A DNA stretch of 64,000 nucleotides from Nymphaea colorata (lineage: Eukaryota; Streptophyta; Magnoliopsida; Nymphaeales; Nymphaeaceae): assembly GCF_008831285.2 (NCBI RefSeq), contig NC_045140.1, positions 23,516,131-23,580,130 on the forward strand, in the 5' to 3' direction. Below the pieces are notes generated by a model. That model was given only the letters and a program-made list of their open reading frames with translations. It was not told the origin of the DNA and did not search any database. This document shows, piece by piece, positions 13,166 through 26,100 of this stretch; the stretch's first letter is position 1; each line of letters begins with the position of its first letter. The position numbers were made by a program, and so were the translations under genes.

Positions 13166-14650
13166 AGCTCAACGTTAGTTCCACCAACAACACATCCAGC
13201 TGGGTGTTGGTCAGCATGCAACATCTAGCTGGTGCCTGGTAATTCATAATTGGCATGAAGTTCTCATCGCTGCTGAGTTCCAGACATCGCAGTTTAAGAA
13301 GGCCGGTGCGTTTACTGTCTGACCCTTTTCCCTCCCAGGCAATTACTGAAAGAAGGTATAACCCGGAAAGTGGAGAGATCACTACCTGCCTCGGCAATGT
13401 TGTCGGATCTGAATCAGCCCCGGATCTGACTGTCATAGAGATGACGGCCGGAGACCGGCCGGGCATTTTCTCGGAGATCTCGGCCGTGCTGAATGAGCTC
13501 GGCTGCAACGTCATCGCCGCCCACATGTGGACTCACAATGCCCGGCTGGCCTGCATCGTGTACGTGATCGACGAGTCGACTTCGAGTCCGATAGAGGACC
13601 CAAGCCGGCTAGCAGACATCCAGGATCACCTGTCAACGGTGCTTAAAGCGTCGGACGACCAGCAAGGTGGTCGGTCCGCGTCGACCTGGTTCAACAACAG
13701 CCGGATCGCGTGCACCGACCGGCGCCTGCACCAGCTCATGCTCGCCGACCGGGACTTTGAGCAGGTTCGCAGCAGGTGGAGCCCGCACGCCTCGGACCGG
13801 GCGGAGGCCGACGGATTCCGGCAGAGTAATGGCATGAACATAGTGATCGATAGCTGCAAAGAGAAGGGGTACTCGGTGGTGAACATCAGGTGCAAAGACA
13901 GGCCCAAGCTCATGTTTGACACGGTCTGCACCCTGACTGATATGCAGTATGTGGCTTTCCACGCTACCATCACATCCCACGGACCCTTCGCCTACCAGGT
14001 GCGGCCATATGCATTGGATTTGAATTAAATGCACCATTTACCAGATTGAATACCAACCAAGCAGTATGAATCCAATTTGCAAATTGCAATATGAATTGGA
14101 CCCAAATTCGAATCTGACTTTGAAATTGTTACAGGAGTACTACATAAGGCATGTGGATGGGAGCACGTTAGACACGGAGAGCGAGAAGCAAAGAGTCATT
14201 AAGTGCTTAGAGGCAGCCATAGAACGAAGAGTATGCGAGGTGAGTAGATTATCCGGCGGCCTGAATTCTTCGCCGGCTCGCCGGAATCCTAATGTGTGTA
14301 TGGCATTTTGGTGGCAGGGCATCCGGGTCGAGCTGTGCACGAGCAGGCGGAGCGATCTGCTCTCGGAAGCGACCCGGCTTCTGCGGGAGAACGGACTGTC
14401 CGTGGTCCGTGCCGACGTCTCGACGCATGGGCAGAAGTCCAAGAATGTGTTCTATGTGAGGGACGCCTCGGGCAATGCCGTGGACATGAAGGCCTTGGAG
14501 TCCATAAGGAGGGGGATGCGTCCGTGGGTCGTGAAGGTCAAGGATGTGCATCTCCGATCCGGTTCGCCGGAGAGGCAGAGGTTCTCCATTGGTGGGATGC
14601 TGAAGTCTCAGTTCGAGCGCTTCTCTCACGAGTTCATCTCCATAAGATGA
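12481..14650 (+). CDS. ACT domain repeat (ACR) protein
   Basis: Six exons: 12481-12551, 12644-12804, 13013-13080, 13339-13998, 14135-14239 and 14318-14650, giving 465 residues. The N-terminus MMQVCWPYFDPEFDSL followed by VCIDNENLEDCTVVKVDSAN is typical of plant ACR proteins and closest in style to Arabidopsis ACR1, from memory. Four ACT domains are readable, starting near residues 31 (VVKVDSANKKGLLLDVV), 120 (VIEMTAGDRPGIFSEI), 260 (VVNIRCKDRPKLMFDTV) and 357 (IRVELCTSRRSDLLSE). ACT domains bind small ligands, often amino acids. ACRs carry no enzyme domain and are viewed as amino-acid or nitrogen sensors. Exon 4 onwards is clearly GC-richer than neighbouring genes. The acceptor of exon 2 (GATGAAG/GG) lacks a pyrimidine tract, which is the weakest border. 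Confidence 0.9.
12818..12883. repeat. (CAT)n followed by (AT)n microsatellite
   Basis: A CAT/ATC-repeat run passes directly into a long AT run in intron 2 of the ACR gene, starting only about 13 bases after the exon 2 donor. It produces spurious His- and Ile/Tyr-rich frames. Confidence 0.9.
13118..13166. repeat. (AC)n microsatellite
   Basis: An AC-dinucleotide-rich run in intron 3 of the ACR gene, interrupted at its 5' end and pure in its last part. Confidence 0.9.
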
Positions 14651-14730
14651 AGGCAGAAAAGCCCAAAAGCCTCATTTCTCTTACAGCCCACGATTTCCAT
14701 ATTGTATATTATACAGATCACTAGTCTCCG

Positions 14731-14739
14731 CTCTCTCTC

Positions 14740-14770
<31 letters not shown>

Positions 14771-14777
14771 GGGAGAG

Positions 14778-14812
<35 letters not shown>
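14731..14812 (+). repeat. (CT)n-(TA)n-(GA)n compound repeat able to fold back
   Basis: A CT run, a TA run and a GA run follow one another about 80 bases after the ACR stop codon, so they probably lie in its 3' UTR. Because CT pairs with GA and TA with itself, the RNA could form a long hairpin. Confidence 0.8.
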
Positions 14813-14815
<3 letters not shown>

Positions 14816-17109
14816 GCATGCATATTTGGTGTAGTGTAAAGTCGTGGTGGCTCTAGATAGGTAGGCATGGTTTGATTTCCATCACTCATCCGCAGCTATT
14901 GGTTTTCCTCTTCAAATTCGTTGAAGGGAAAAAAAAATGATCAGGCGGGCACCATCGTCTATAGTGATATGCGTGCCGCCATCCTTCTTGTACATTCCTT
15001 CTGTTAAGATGAATGCTTTTCAAATGTTGTTACCTCTGCCTTTTACTTTAGTGAACGTCGCTTATTGTCCTAACTCTTAATTCTTAAGATTTTTTGCCTA
15101 CAAAACACTCAACTGACGAGAGTTTTTAACGATTTTGCGTGTCCAGATGATCAAGTTTGATGATTTGCCTCCCTCTGTATTTCTAGTCGAACATCCCGTT
15201 CAAGTCGAGAGTATTGCCATTTTAGGCCAGCGACCGGCCATGCTTCTAACTTCTCTTTGTCTACCTCTAATGCTTTTGAAAAATCAGGAGCTACAGTTTC
15301 CAAATGCTGATCACCAATCCTCACTCAGACCGACCCCAAATCAAGTCAATGGCCATGCAAATGAGCTGTCTGATGCAGCACCGACAACGCTCCTGACGAG
15401 CCAGGGTGGAGTATGAAGCAGGGACCAATATTTCCAAGAAGTTCAGTTGAACTTCCTAATGTTGCCAAAATCATGACTATAGCCAATCTAGAATGCCAAA
15501 GTTTTAGATTTTCTTCTATGAAGGAATGTCTTATGAAATAAAAGCCTCATTTTCTCCTTTCTCATAATCCCCTAAAGTTCCAAGCTCAGTTGGGCACTAG
15601 TCACCTCCCATACTCATGCACTTTAATTAAATATTTCCATATGAATAAACTTTTAGGGGAAACCTAGACGCAAAAAATCTTTCGACAAAAACTTGTAGGT
15701 TTGGATGACACACACACACGCAAAAATATTTGGTTTTTTGAAAACTAGTTTTTTTAACAAATTTTTTACAAAAACGAATTTTGGCAACTCATTTTCAACA
15801 TCCTCCAAACAAACCTGAAACGACATTTTGGAAGAAAAATTATACTTTTGCTTCGAAAAATTGGCTTTGGATTGTCATCCTAATGCCCCAGAAATATTTT
15901 CCTATATATTTCTAAAGTACTATTTTCACATTCGAAAAGTACAAAATTTCTCACACATGGAAGTCACGTTTTTGCGTTTCTTCTGCAGATGCACACTACC
16001 TACTGTAATGCACTTGATTACATACTATCCTCTCTATGGTCTCTTTCATTAAAAGAACTATATCCAAATTCTGCTATTGGGTACTCAAAGGGAGCCCAAC
16101 CACCCTCACTTCCCTAAAAAACTTGGATTCAAATTATATTTTTGGTATTCAAAGCCCTCAAGGTTTAGAACTGTTTTGAAACATGGGTAACCAACTTGAA
16201 CGAGTCCAAATCTTGCAAGACCAGTTATCCAAGCCACCATAAACCTTGCAAGATCATGCATCCAAGCCACCATCGGCCACATACTCTACCCAGCTCAGTA
16301 CATCCACAGAAGACTAATGGCTGTGTTTGATAGCACCATTGTGCATATTATTGATGTAGGATAAACAAAAAAACTTGGTGACACTAGATTTCAAAAATTA
16401 GTGAGGCTATACACCAGACCCAGACTCTCCTCAACTGGAACTAAAAATCTGGTGAATCACTCCGCACAAGTTCACAACGGCACACTAGAACAAAAAAGAA
16501 CACAGAAGGAAGATACAAGTGATTCTACAGGAGGAAGATACAAATGAATCTGATTCTAGAACTTAAAACGTAGCCGGATGTGGTTGGAAATAAAAATAGT
16601 TATTGAAACACCGTAACGATCATAACAGCATCTTTTTCCAAATTCAAATAAGCTTGGAAGGAATCGGACAAGCTCCACACTTCCCAACCCCCAACTGGCA
16701 GGATCATGCGCAATTGCAATCAATTCTTATACACCCTCGGGAAGTTCTATGGCGAAAACGGATAGCCAGGACCTCTCACATGCACAGCGCAGATTGGCAG
16801 GCACCACGCAATAATTAAGTGACGCTATGGAGGCTTGAGCAACGACTACCCGTCGGTTGTTAAATCAACTTGGTTAGTTTGATACACAATACCAGCTCTT
16901 TAGTTGTTTCCTCTCTGTAGCCCTACCGACAAACCAAGTCAGGACTCGAGAAAAGATGGCAGCTTTTAGCCCTACACCATAATGGTATTAAACAACCTGA
17001 CGAACTGATCTCAATAAAATTGATTGATACAATTCAACTCAGAAACTGCTACAAGTCCTCATGATTACAGCAACCACATAGGTGATTGTGGGTCCAGCAT
17101 CTCCTGCAC
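14813..17109. other. Convergent spacer between ACR and FCA
   Basis: This spacer of about 2.3 kb takes the 3' ends of the ACR gene (+) and the FCA gene (-). I see no conserved gene. An open frame at 15135-15416 (93 residues) has no recognisable domain. The stretch around 15650-15830 is A-rich with repeated TTTGGATGA/CCAAAC-type words that recall MITE ends, but I could not delimit an element. Confidence 0.55.
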
Positions 17110-20100
17110 TTAATTTCCTGCAAGCCCAACAAAGACGGGAAAGAACAATATCAATTGCATCTGCTGAGAACGATATTTAGCATTCAAAATGTGAGAAACA
17201 AACCTGTCGGTTTATTTTTCCACATCCACTCCTGGGCTGCAACAGCCTGAAGAAAAAAGCACAGTTCAGAACCGAATCGGAACAAACTAAATGTTTTATC
17301 TGCAAAGTAATCAATGCAACTAGGATTTACTTGCTGAAGGCGTGAAGGATCAATAGTTGAACCGGCTCCCTGCAACTGCATGTAACTAAGACCCTGCAAA
17401 TAAAACACAAGAATAAAAAACGAAAAGAAATCAACAAACCCATCAGAAGGCGAACAAGGCGCACGCCACACAACGCCTCAGTATGCAAGTGCCAATTCAT
17501 GTGAGATGACGTTGGAGGTTTGGAGGTGCCAACCTAGGTGCTAAAGGTGATTTTTCAAATTGAGGTGCAGCAGTAACAAGCGTATCCCATCACTTTCAGT
17601 AGCCAAAAACAAAATAAAGACAATTGAACACAGAAAAAAGTATAAAATACCAAATTCCTTATGAAAGAAATATCATGATTTTGTAAGTTCACGATTTTTT
17701 TAACGCTAAACTTGATCTTCATGTGCGGAAGCTGCAATGGACAGAACTTGACATGGCTCTGGTGAACCGGAGCAGTAGCTAGACCTTCACTAGTACCCAC
17801 GGCGAGTATGAAACAGGCGAGCAGCAACCTCCTTAAAGAGAGTGTACATGGATATTTGCACGTAACTGCAAAACTTGGGTTCAGCAACAAAGCTCACAGC
17901 TGTTAGTCTTTTCAACTTGTTCAAGATTTTGACTTCAGAACATATTTTTATGCTTTTACGTTAGTAGGCAAAAGAACTTCCTAAGTTCGGAGACCTCGCT
18001 CTATTGATCCCTTTGCTCCCAGAATATTTGAACCTCTAACCTCAAGTTCAAAACATAACAGTATGAACACAAGGGCAAGAAAGGAGCATCACAGGTGTAA
18101 ACAGTACAAATACAGATAGAAGTCTCACAAGCCTCATTGCCCTAAATCAACCCCAGCAAATAAATTACACCCAAAGAGAAAGTCAATGCTGCTGAGATCC
18201 TAAAGACACGGTTGCTTGCTGTAAGCCTGTAAGTAATGAAGGCTCACCTGAATGTTTTGTGAACCAAGAACACCAGTAGTCTGATACTGCAAAGGAAAAA
18301 GGATCCATTTTACAAATCCTTAAAGTCGCTGCAGCTAACAAGGTCAAAGAATACTAACCAACGTGGACAATCCTGGTTGCTGGTGTTGCACCTGCAGTTG
18401 TTGTTGTCCCTGTGCAGGCTGCTGCTGTTGTGATTGAGAAACCTGCTGTGGAGATTGCAGCTGTGACTGCAGCTGAGCTTGAGTTTGTGCCTGAAGATGC
18501 TGAGATGGTGGCATTTGCTGTTGATGCTGTTGTGGTTGCTGCTGCTGCTGCTTTTGTTCAAATGCAATCAGCTCTTCAGGCTTCTCCCACTGAGAAGCAG
18601 ATGCCGTTAGTCAACTAACTGCATAATGATGCCTAAACAACAAAATTAAGAGGAAGCAACAGACATACCCTACTTTCACGTGTCACACTATTGTAGTAGT
18701 ATTTGTATCCTTCTGGTGAAGTATGTTCAGTCCAATTACAAGTAACTGGTGATTCTGTCTTTGAGCTTACAGGGATAACAGGGACCATCGCATTCGACGA
18801 GGCAATTACAGCCGTGGTTGCAGGAGTGCTCGCAACTGTCTGTGGCACCACATCAGCCCATGAAGTCTAGGGAGAAAAGGGTAAAGGGAAAGGAAACCAT
18901 TGCTTATTACTTACCACAAGATATATAGGAAAATTTTATCAGAAGGAAACATGTGAGTGCCTAGACCTATAGAGAGTTCATGCCAATCACCCACGGAAGC
19001 TGAAACAGTACCTGTTGCTTGTGGGGCTGGGATATTGGCTGTGATTGACTTTGAGAAGTAGACTGGACCATATGCAATTGTTGCTGAAGCTGAGAATATG
19101 CATGCTGTGGAGACTGAAAACTCAATTGTGATGCCTGTGCCTGCTGTTGTAGCATCAACTGCTGCTGATGCCCAGGGGACGGTTGAACCTGCAGCTGTGG
19201 CATCTGGTTTGCAACCAAAGCTAACTGTGCATGAGGTACTGAAACTGGCCCACTCTGCAGCTGTGAACTTGATGGAATCTGCTGCAGGGCAGGAGTCATT
19301 TGATGGATTTGAGGCTGTGAACTAGACAGTTGATTATTCAGGCTAAATAAATGTTGCGGTGGAGGCCTTTGGCCAAATGCCTGCTGGTTCATCAAAAGTG
19401 GAGTTTGGAGCTGTTGACTGAACTGTACAGATGTTAGTGGCGTTTGCCCCTGAGCATAAGATGAAGTCTGCTGCTGATGTTGCAAGGAGGATGGCAAGTG
19501 CTGTGGAGATGGAAGAGACTTTTTCGATGGTGATAGTGGCTGACCAAAAGGTTGGGCTTGCATCAAAGGCATATTCAAACCCTAACCAGAAACACACAAA
19601 TAGTACCCTAAATATGTTGAAGCATCAAAAATGAAATGCACAAATGTATCAATCAACTTGTAATCATATCCACATATTGATGATTAAATCAGAAGAAAAA
19701 TGAAACCTGTTGGGATGAAGGAATAGGTGCAACTGCAGGACCTAAAAGTGAACCATTTGGTGGCCCTCCAGCTCCAAGGACGCCTAATCCCATTGCACCA
19801 GCCTATGAAGTAAAAAAGGAGGATACAATTAGAAAAAGAAAAGAACAAAAGGTAAAAAGCAATGACCATCTACCATGAAACCATAGAACAGTATGCATAC
19901 TTACCGTTGCAGATGATGCAGCTCCAGCACCACCTCTAACACCTGGATGGCCACCAATGACATTACTGTTAACCTGAGATGAATGCATCCCAAAGTTCTC
20001 CGGACTCATTGGATGCCAAGAGTTTGGTGGCATCCTAATTCCCATGTTACCACCAGCATTGGGCGTCGGTCTACCAAATTGAGAGAAGACAACAATTTAA

Positions 20101-23100
20101 CATATGCATTTAAAAAGAAAGACATATATATGAACATATACAAGTATACGTACATTGGGTAGTCATAACCAGACCTGTTCATGGGAGGTAACTGTGATCG
20201 TTGGCCAAAACCTGGACCCCCAAATGCAGGCCCAGACCTATAAGTAAAAAGATTAAGCAGTCAAAAATTTAAAACACAACACAATAAAAGAGAAGATAGT
20301 GCAATTGTAAACACAGAAACCTTGAATCTCCAGTTTTTGGCCTCTTTGGATCTGCAAATCTGACTGTCAAAGGCTGATCACACCCCTATTTCAAAACAAA
20401 ACAGGTCAAACAATTGAAAGAGGAAAAGGAGAAGGAAGAAAACATATTCTCTAAAGTAAAGCTTACCCTCATCATATACTTCCCATTGAGAGCATCTATA
20501 GCTGCAGCTGCCATCTCCCTGTACGAGAATTTGACAAATCCACATCCTGAAAAAATCATATCAAGTGTCGAGAAACTCATGAAGGACCTCACCATTGATG
20601 GTAAAGATACATAAAAAACAACAATAATAAAAAGGAAAATTAGTAGCACAAATACAACATATACCTCTACTTTGTTTCAAGTCATCTCTCATGATATAAA
20701 CATCTTCAACCCGCCCATAAGGTGAAAATATCTGCAAAAAAGAATAACCGGTGGAAGTATTAGCACTGCATCAAAGCATGTGTTGTAGACTATCTTAACC
20801 CATTTTTGCATAAGCAGAAATGGACTATCACAAGTCTTATCTTCAAAAATGAAAGGTAAAAGAAACCAAAAAAGGAGATAAAACTAGTTTTTCAAGCTAA
20901 ACCCTGAGACATTTACACTACCTCCTCAATCTCTTTTTCTGTTGCCTGTTTGTTAAGGGAACCAACAAACAATTTGTACTCGGCTGCACCTAGCAGAAAC
21001 AGAGGTATCAGATTGAAGAACTTTACAGATGTTACCACAATGTACTTGCATATGCAGCAGGTTTTCCACATTCAAATGCTCCTAACAGAAGGAAATCAGT
21101 TCGTATAAAGCTCGCACAAACATAGAGAAGCACCATGTGATGTATGTAAGGAATCCATGTGAAGCAATAATAAGCAATTTCCAAATGCACATGACATCAT
21201 GTGTTCACAGACTCCTCTGAGTAGAAAAGTTGGGTCACTAAAGAACAAAGATTGCCTACTAAAATGGAATACCAAACTGGAACACATTGTTATTTTATAT
21301 CATGACTGAAATTATCAGGGTTTTGATTTTATAAACAACCTCTACAGACTTCTGCTTGGTAGATCTATGAACAGTATAGTAAAACTGTAAAACGGTTGAT
21401 TTTATAATCAACCTCCACAGACTTCTACTTGGTAGATCTATGAACAGTATAGTACAACTGTAAAAAAGGCTTGATCATCATAAGCAACATGCCCTTTTGA
21501 AGTAGTTTCTTCGATAATTCCAACTGACAATAAAGCGGGTTTATTCCCACCTATTCATATTCAGTTTGTTAACATCCCCTTCACTATTGAACACGTAAAC
21601 AAGGGAGTGCATCCTAAAGTGAACTACTCCAGTCATTGTCTGCTGAGTGTTTATAAATAACTTGAAACTTAGAATCATTGTCACAGAAAACGCATATTAA
21701 TCAAAGAAAACGCGTTAAATAAGCACAAGAGCAGTCAGCCGAATTAAAGGGCAACTAGACATGTCTTTAAAAAAACGCGAAAAACAAAAGAGTATTATAC
21801 GCATTTTTCGCATTTTTTAAACTACCGCGAACATTTATTTTCTAAGCACGAGGTCTGTTTCTATTTTTTAACCTATGGCACTGCATGTAATATTGAAGAA
21901 AAGTTGGTTCTTTTTAAACTTGACCTTCCCTTTTAATGGCAAAAATGTACTTTTCGGCAGAAAAGAGGGATTAAGTTAAAACCAAAAGTCATTCGGGTGA
22001 AAAGCGGTTAGGTTAATACGTGTTGAAGTTTTGAGTTTGAACTTTGAACACATAAAATAATATGACGATTAAAGGTGTCTGAACAAGGACTCCTTTTTGT
22101 GAGTTCAAGAATTCAGGCATTCTCCAGGAAATAAGTTTGCTTATCATAGTTGCAGAATGCTCAAAATGAGGACGCAATTGATTTTTTATAAACAAAACAA
22201 CAGTTTTCAATCAGTACATAAAGACTCCAAATTATTCCATAACTATCAGACACCAAACTTGCCAAGCCAAGAACAGGGACGAGCCCAAGCCCAATCACCA
22301 GTTCTGGTTGGCATTTGACTTAATGAAGTAAGGCTCATGCACCACGTACTTCTGCAATTGATATCAAAACAGCATATCCTAATACACTATGAAGTAAGGC
22401 TCATGCTGAACTAGCAAGCCACAAACTACAAAGTTCAATTACAAACAAATACAAATCGATATAGCTAGATAACCTATAAAATATTGTAACTTATTAAAGA
22501 ACTAAGGTAATTACCAAGGCGTTCACGTTCACCGTCAGCATATCTAACTTGTATAGGGCCCAAACCCTACAAGAGTCAAAGAAGTAAATTATCTGATCAG
22601 TGGAAGCAGGACTTCAACAATACCATCCACAGAAAGATAAGTGGAAGACAGCTCACCCCCGGCAATGTACATTGATTATGGAGTGCTCTAATGGCTCTAT
22701 CAGCTTCTTCTGATGTTGCATATTTAACAAAACAGCAACCTGCAAAACTAAAAGCCCTGAAGTTCTAGAGACCAATCCCACTAAAGCTACCATTTCAATG
22801 TGAAAAACAGGTAGCATAATTCAGGCTTCCCATTAAACAGATTCAATAGAAAAGCACTCATATCCCATATATCCTCTCTCCATGCACAAAAATTATTCTA
22901 CTAGAAACTACAAAGTGCAATGCACAAAGAAATTGTAACAAATTCCAGTGACAGCCAAAATCTGGCAAAATATCAACAGAAGCATCATATCCAGGCAAAG
23001 GATAGACGCAAAAAAGCAAAATTAAAAAAGGCTCGGCAATCACGCATTCATACAAATACATATAGATACATCCAGATTCCAGATTCCAGACACACCATGC

Positions 23101-26100
23101 AAGCAAGACCAAAGATGTGAACCCTAGAGTCACGAGTGCAACCACGCAAGAAGAAACAAGCAAGTAGAACCCTGATCCTTCAAACTTATAGATGAGAAAC
23201 ATCAATAGACCGGTGCAAGTACCACAAGACCACATAGAGAATAGCCATCATTTCCCACACAACATGTCCACAAGAAAATGGGTAAAATTGCCAACCAGGA
23301 GGCCTGCAACAGCTTCTCCAACATAAGGAAGATCAGCACATGGTTAGCAGGTAAAGTTAGATACATAAAAGTGTATACGGAAATTCATTAAGGATGTTAG
23401 ACGAAACAGAAAACCATGGTCACCAAATAGCAGATGACAATGATTGTTGTATATCTCCAATGGCAAAGTCAAGATTTACTCATAAGAACAAGGTGGCAAT
23501 CTGATTTTAAAGTACCAACATGCCAGGAATAGCTTTATATAAAGAATACACAGAACTTCAAAATAATGGACACACATAGGTTTTAACGGATTCTGCAGAC
23601 ACAAAGGAAACTCGTAGGCTCATCTAAAATGGCTCTGAAAGACATTGTCATACAACCTCCTGCATAGCATAGACATTTACACATCATCCTTAATATCAGA
23701 ATGCACAGAAATTAAAACAGAGATTACCCAAAGGAGTCACATTATTCACACAGAAAGGGTGCACAGTGTTACTGCCATCACCAATGATTTTATGAACACA
23801 CACAGATATACATACAAAGAGAAAAATGAGAATAGATTTATATATCGTGAGAACGTAACGCTGAAGGTCACACACACATGGCCCTGGCAACGGAAAATGC
23901 ATCCATTATCATAGGAGAGCTTTAACATCAAATCAAGCAGAACACTGTGTCCTGTCAACGACCATCTCAGGATATCTGATTCAATTCATGCATCCTCCAC
24001 AAATATACATTCACAAACGACATATGGCTTCAGGACAAGCCATGAAAGCCCCCAATTGAAAGAGTGTTAATCCTTGACATTCACATGACTAATTTAGAAT
24101 AGCTTAGAAATGCACTGCACTGAGTAGAAAATACCACCAGCTCAGTAAAAGAACTAACAAAAGCCCCATCATCTCGTGCGTAAATCTCAAAGTCATTGGC
24201 ATACCATGATGAGGCCCATCACATACAGTCCATACTGCTACAACCCACATTGACCGCAACAACACCACATGCTGAGGTTGTTAAATCGAAATGTTATACT
24301 TCGACAAACAATCGATTACCACTTCAATGACATCCAGCTCAACTGAATCTCCAAATGTATTCATTATCTTGAGCAGCGATCATACAACTATCAAGCACAT
24401 TTCCATTGGCCACATCATTTACACATTCCATCCCAAAGTACCATATAGTGGATACCTCACAGCCTCAGGCATAACCATATCAAGACATAACGATGAAGAT
24501 TGATAGAATGCTGAAGTCGCCAATAGACATAAACACCATCTCATATAACCTTTCATATGTACAAGTAAACACCAAGGAAGACCAATAGAATGACTTGCCC
24601 CATCCAAATCGTGCAGACATACAAAAAGTCCTCAAAAATTCAATCTCCATATAATCATCATCGCATCAAATACTGCACAGCATAAAACCAACATAGCCAC
24701 AGTCTACGAAATGTAACACAACTTTGGAGAGGAAATCAAAGCGAAAAATTTCCCATGTTATAGAATGATTTTGACCATCGTATACACGTGCACGCATGTG
24801 GTTGAAACCCACCATTTGGGGAAAAAAAGACCATGATATCATTTGTTAATGTATAATTTCCACACGTACTCAACACCGTAAACAGCCAAAACATCATAAA
24901 TTATCATCCCGGGCGACTCCACAAGCACACAATGGGGAGAAAAATGAAAAATAAATACGAAATGCAACCACCATCACATCACGGGACCATTTTGAGCAAC
25001 AAAATGATGATTATCAGTAGCCCCACAAACACAAAATGAGAACCATAGATGAGGATGGCCATCATGTGATCATTTATCTGATAGAAATAACATAAAGGTC
25101 CAAAGTATCTTCGAGTCCAAGAGCCCTTTGGATAACACTGGAACCATCTGAAAATAACTGCTTAAACTACACAAGCGAAACCAACAAGTTCATTGAAAAC
25201 ACAAGAACATTATCCTCCGCCAACAAAACATACACTTCTTTATTTGTTTCACACGCCAAAAGAAGCCTGAGCCCGTCATTCAAACAAAACGACATAAACA
25301 TCATATTACTATATATAAAGATGTATTATACCTCAAATAAGTGTCATTTGATATCTCTAACCAACTTGTGAAAGAATTTATTGAAAAAAAAAAAAAAACA
25401 AACAAACTCCAGATTTAGGGCAACAAAGGGAGCCCAGCACAAAAGGAGAGAGGGGGTGACTGATAATACAGTGAAACATCCATCTACAACCAACCACCAA
25501 TCCATTGCTTTCTCAGTTACTGTACAACAATTGTATACAGCAGAACATCTTGCAATACAAAATGTTACAGTAATGCAATGGATCCTCCAACTAACAGAAA
25601 TGCTTGGTCATTGGCGACGTGCCACAGCTAGAAGAGAGTATGAAAGGGGACTAGTGGTGTTCCGACTGCTACACATAAGCAAATACTAGCCAATGTCTTG
25701 CAGTTCTCGCCTTCCAGACGGACATGAAGCACATAAAAAAGAATTTTTCCAATAAAACCCAACAAATACTGGAAATGGTTCCCAATCCTAACTGGGGTGG
25801 ACCATGAGCTTATGGCTCTCCTCAATTCGTTCAAACCTGAAAGACGAAAAAGCACAAAATCATGTCTGCAGCTAGACAGAAAATACATCACATACCTTGC
25901 TGTTGACCAGTTCTTTTGTCCTTGATCAAAGCAACTTCAAGCACATTGCCATGCTCTTCAAACAAAGGTCGGATCTGGCATGAAGCAGAACCATCAGGAC
26001 ATCCCACAAAAAGAATATGAGAAATAACCAAAAAAGGCTAAAGCACATGCCAGCAAGATCAATGACCGTGTTGAAACCAAATAAAGCCAGTAGTTACAGC

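Noticed and set aside
15135-15416. 93-codon + strand frame after the ACR gene
   Set aside because: I considered a transposon polyprotein scrap but saw no diagnostic motif.
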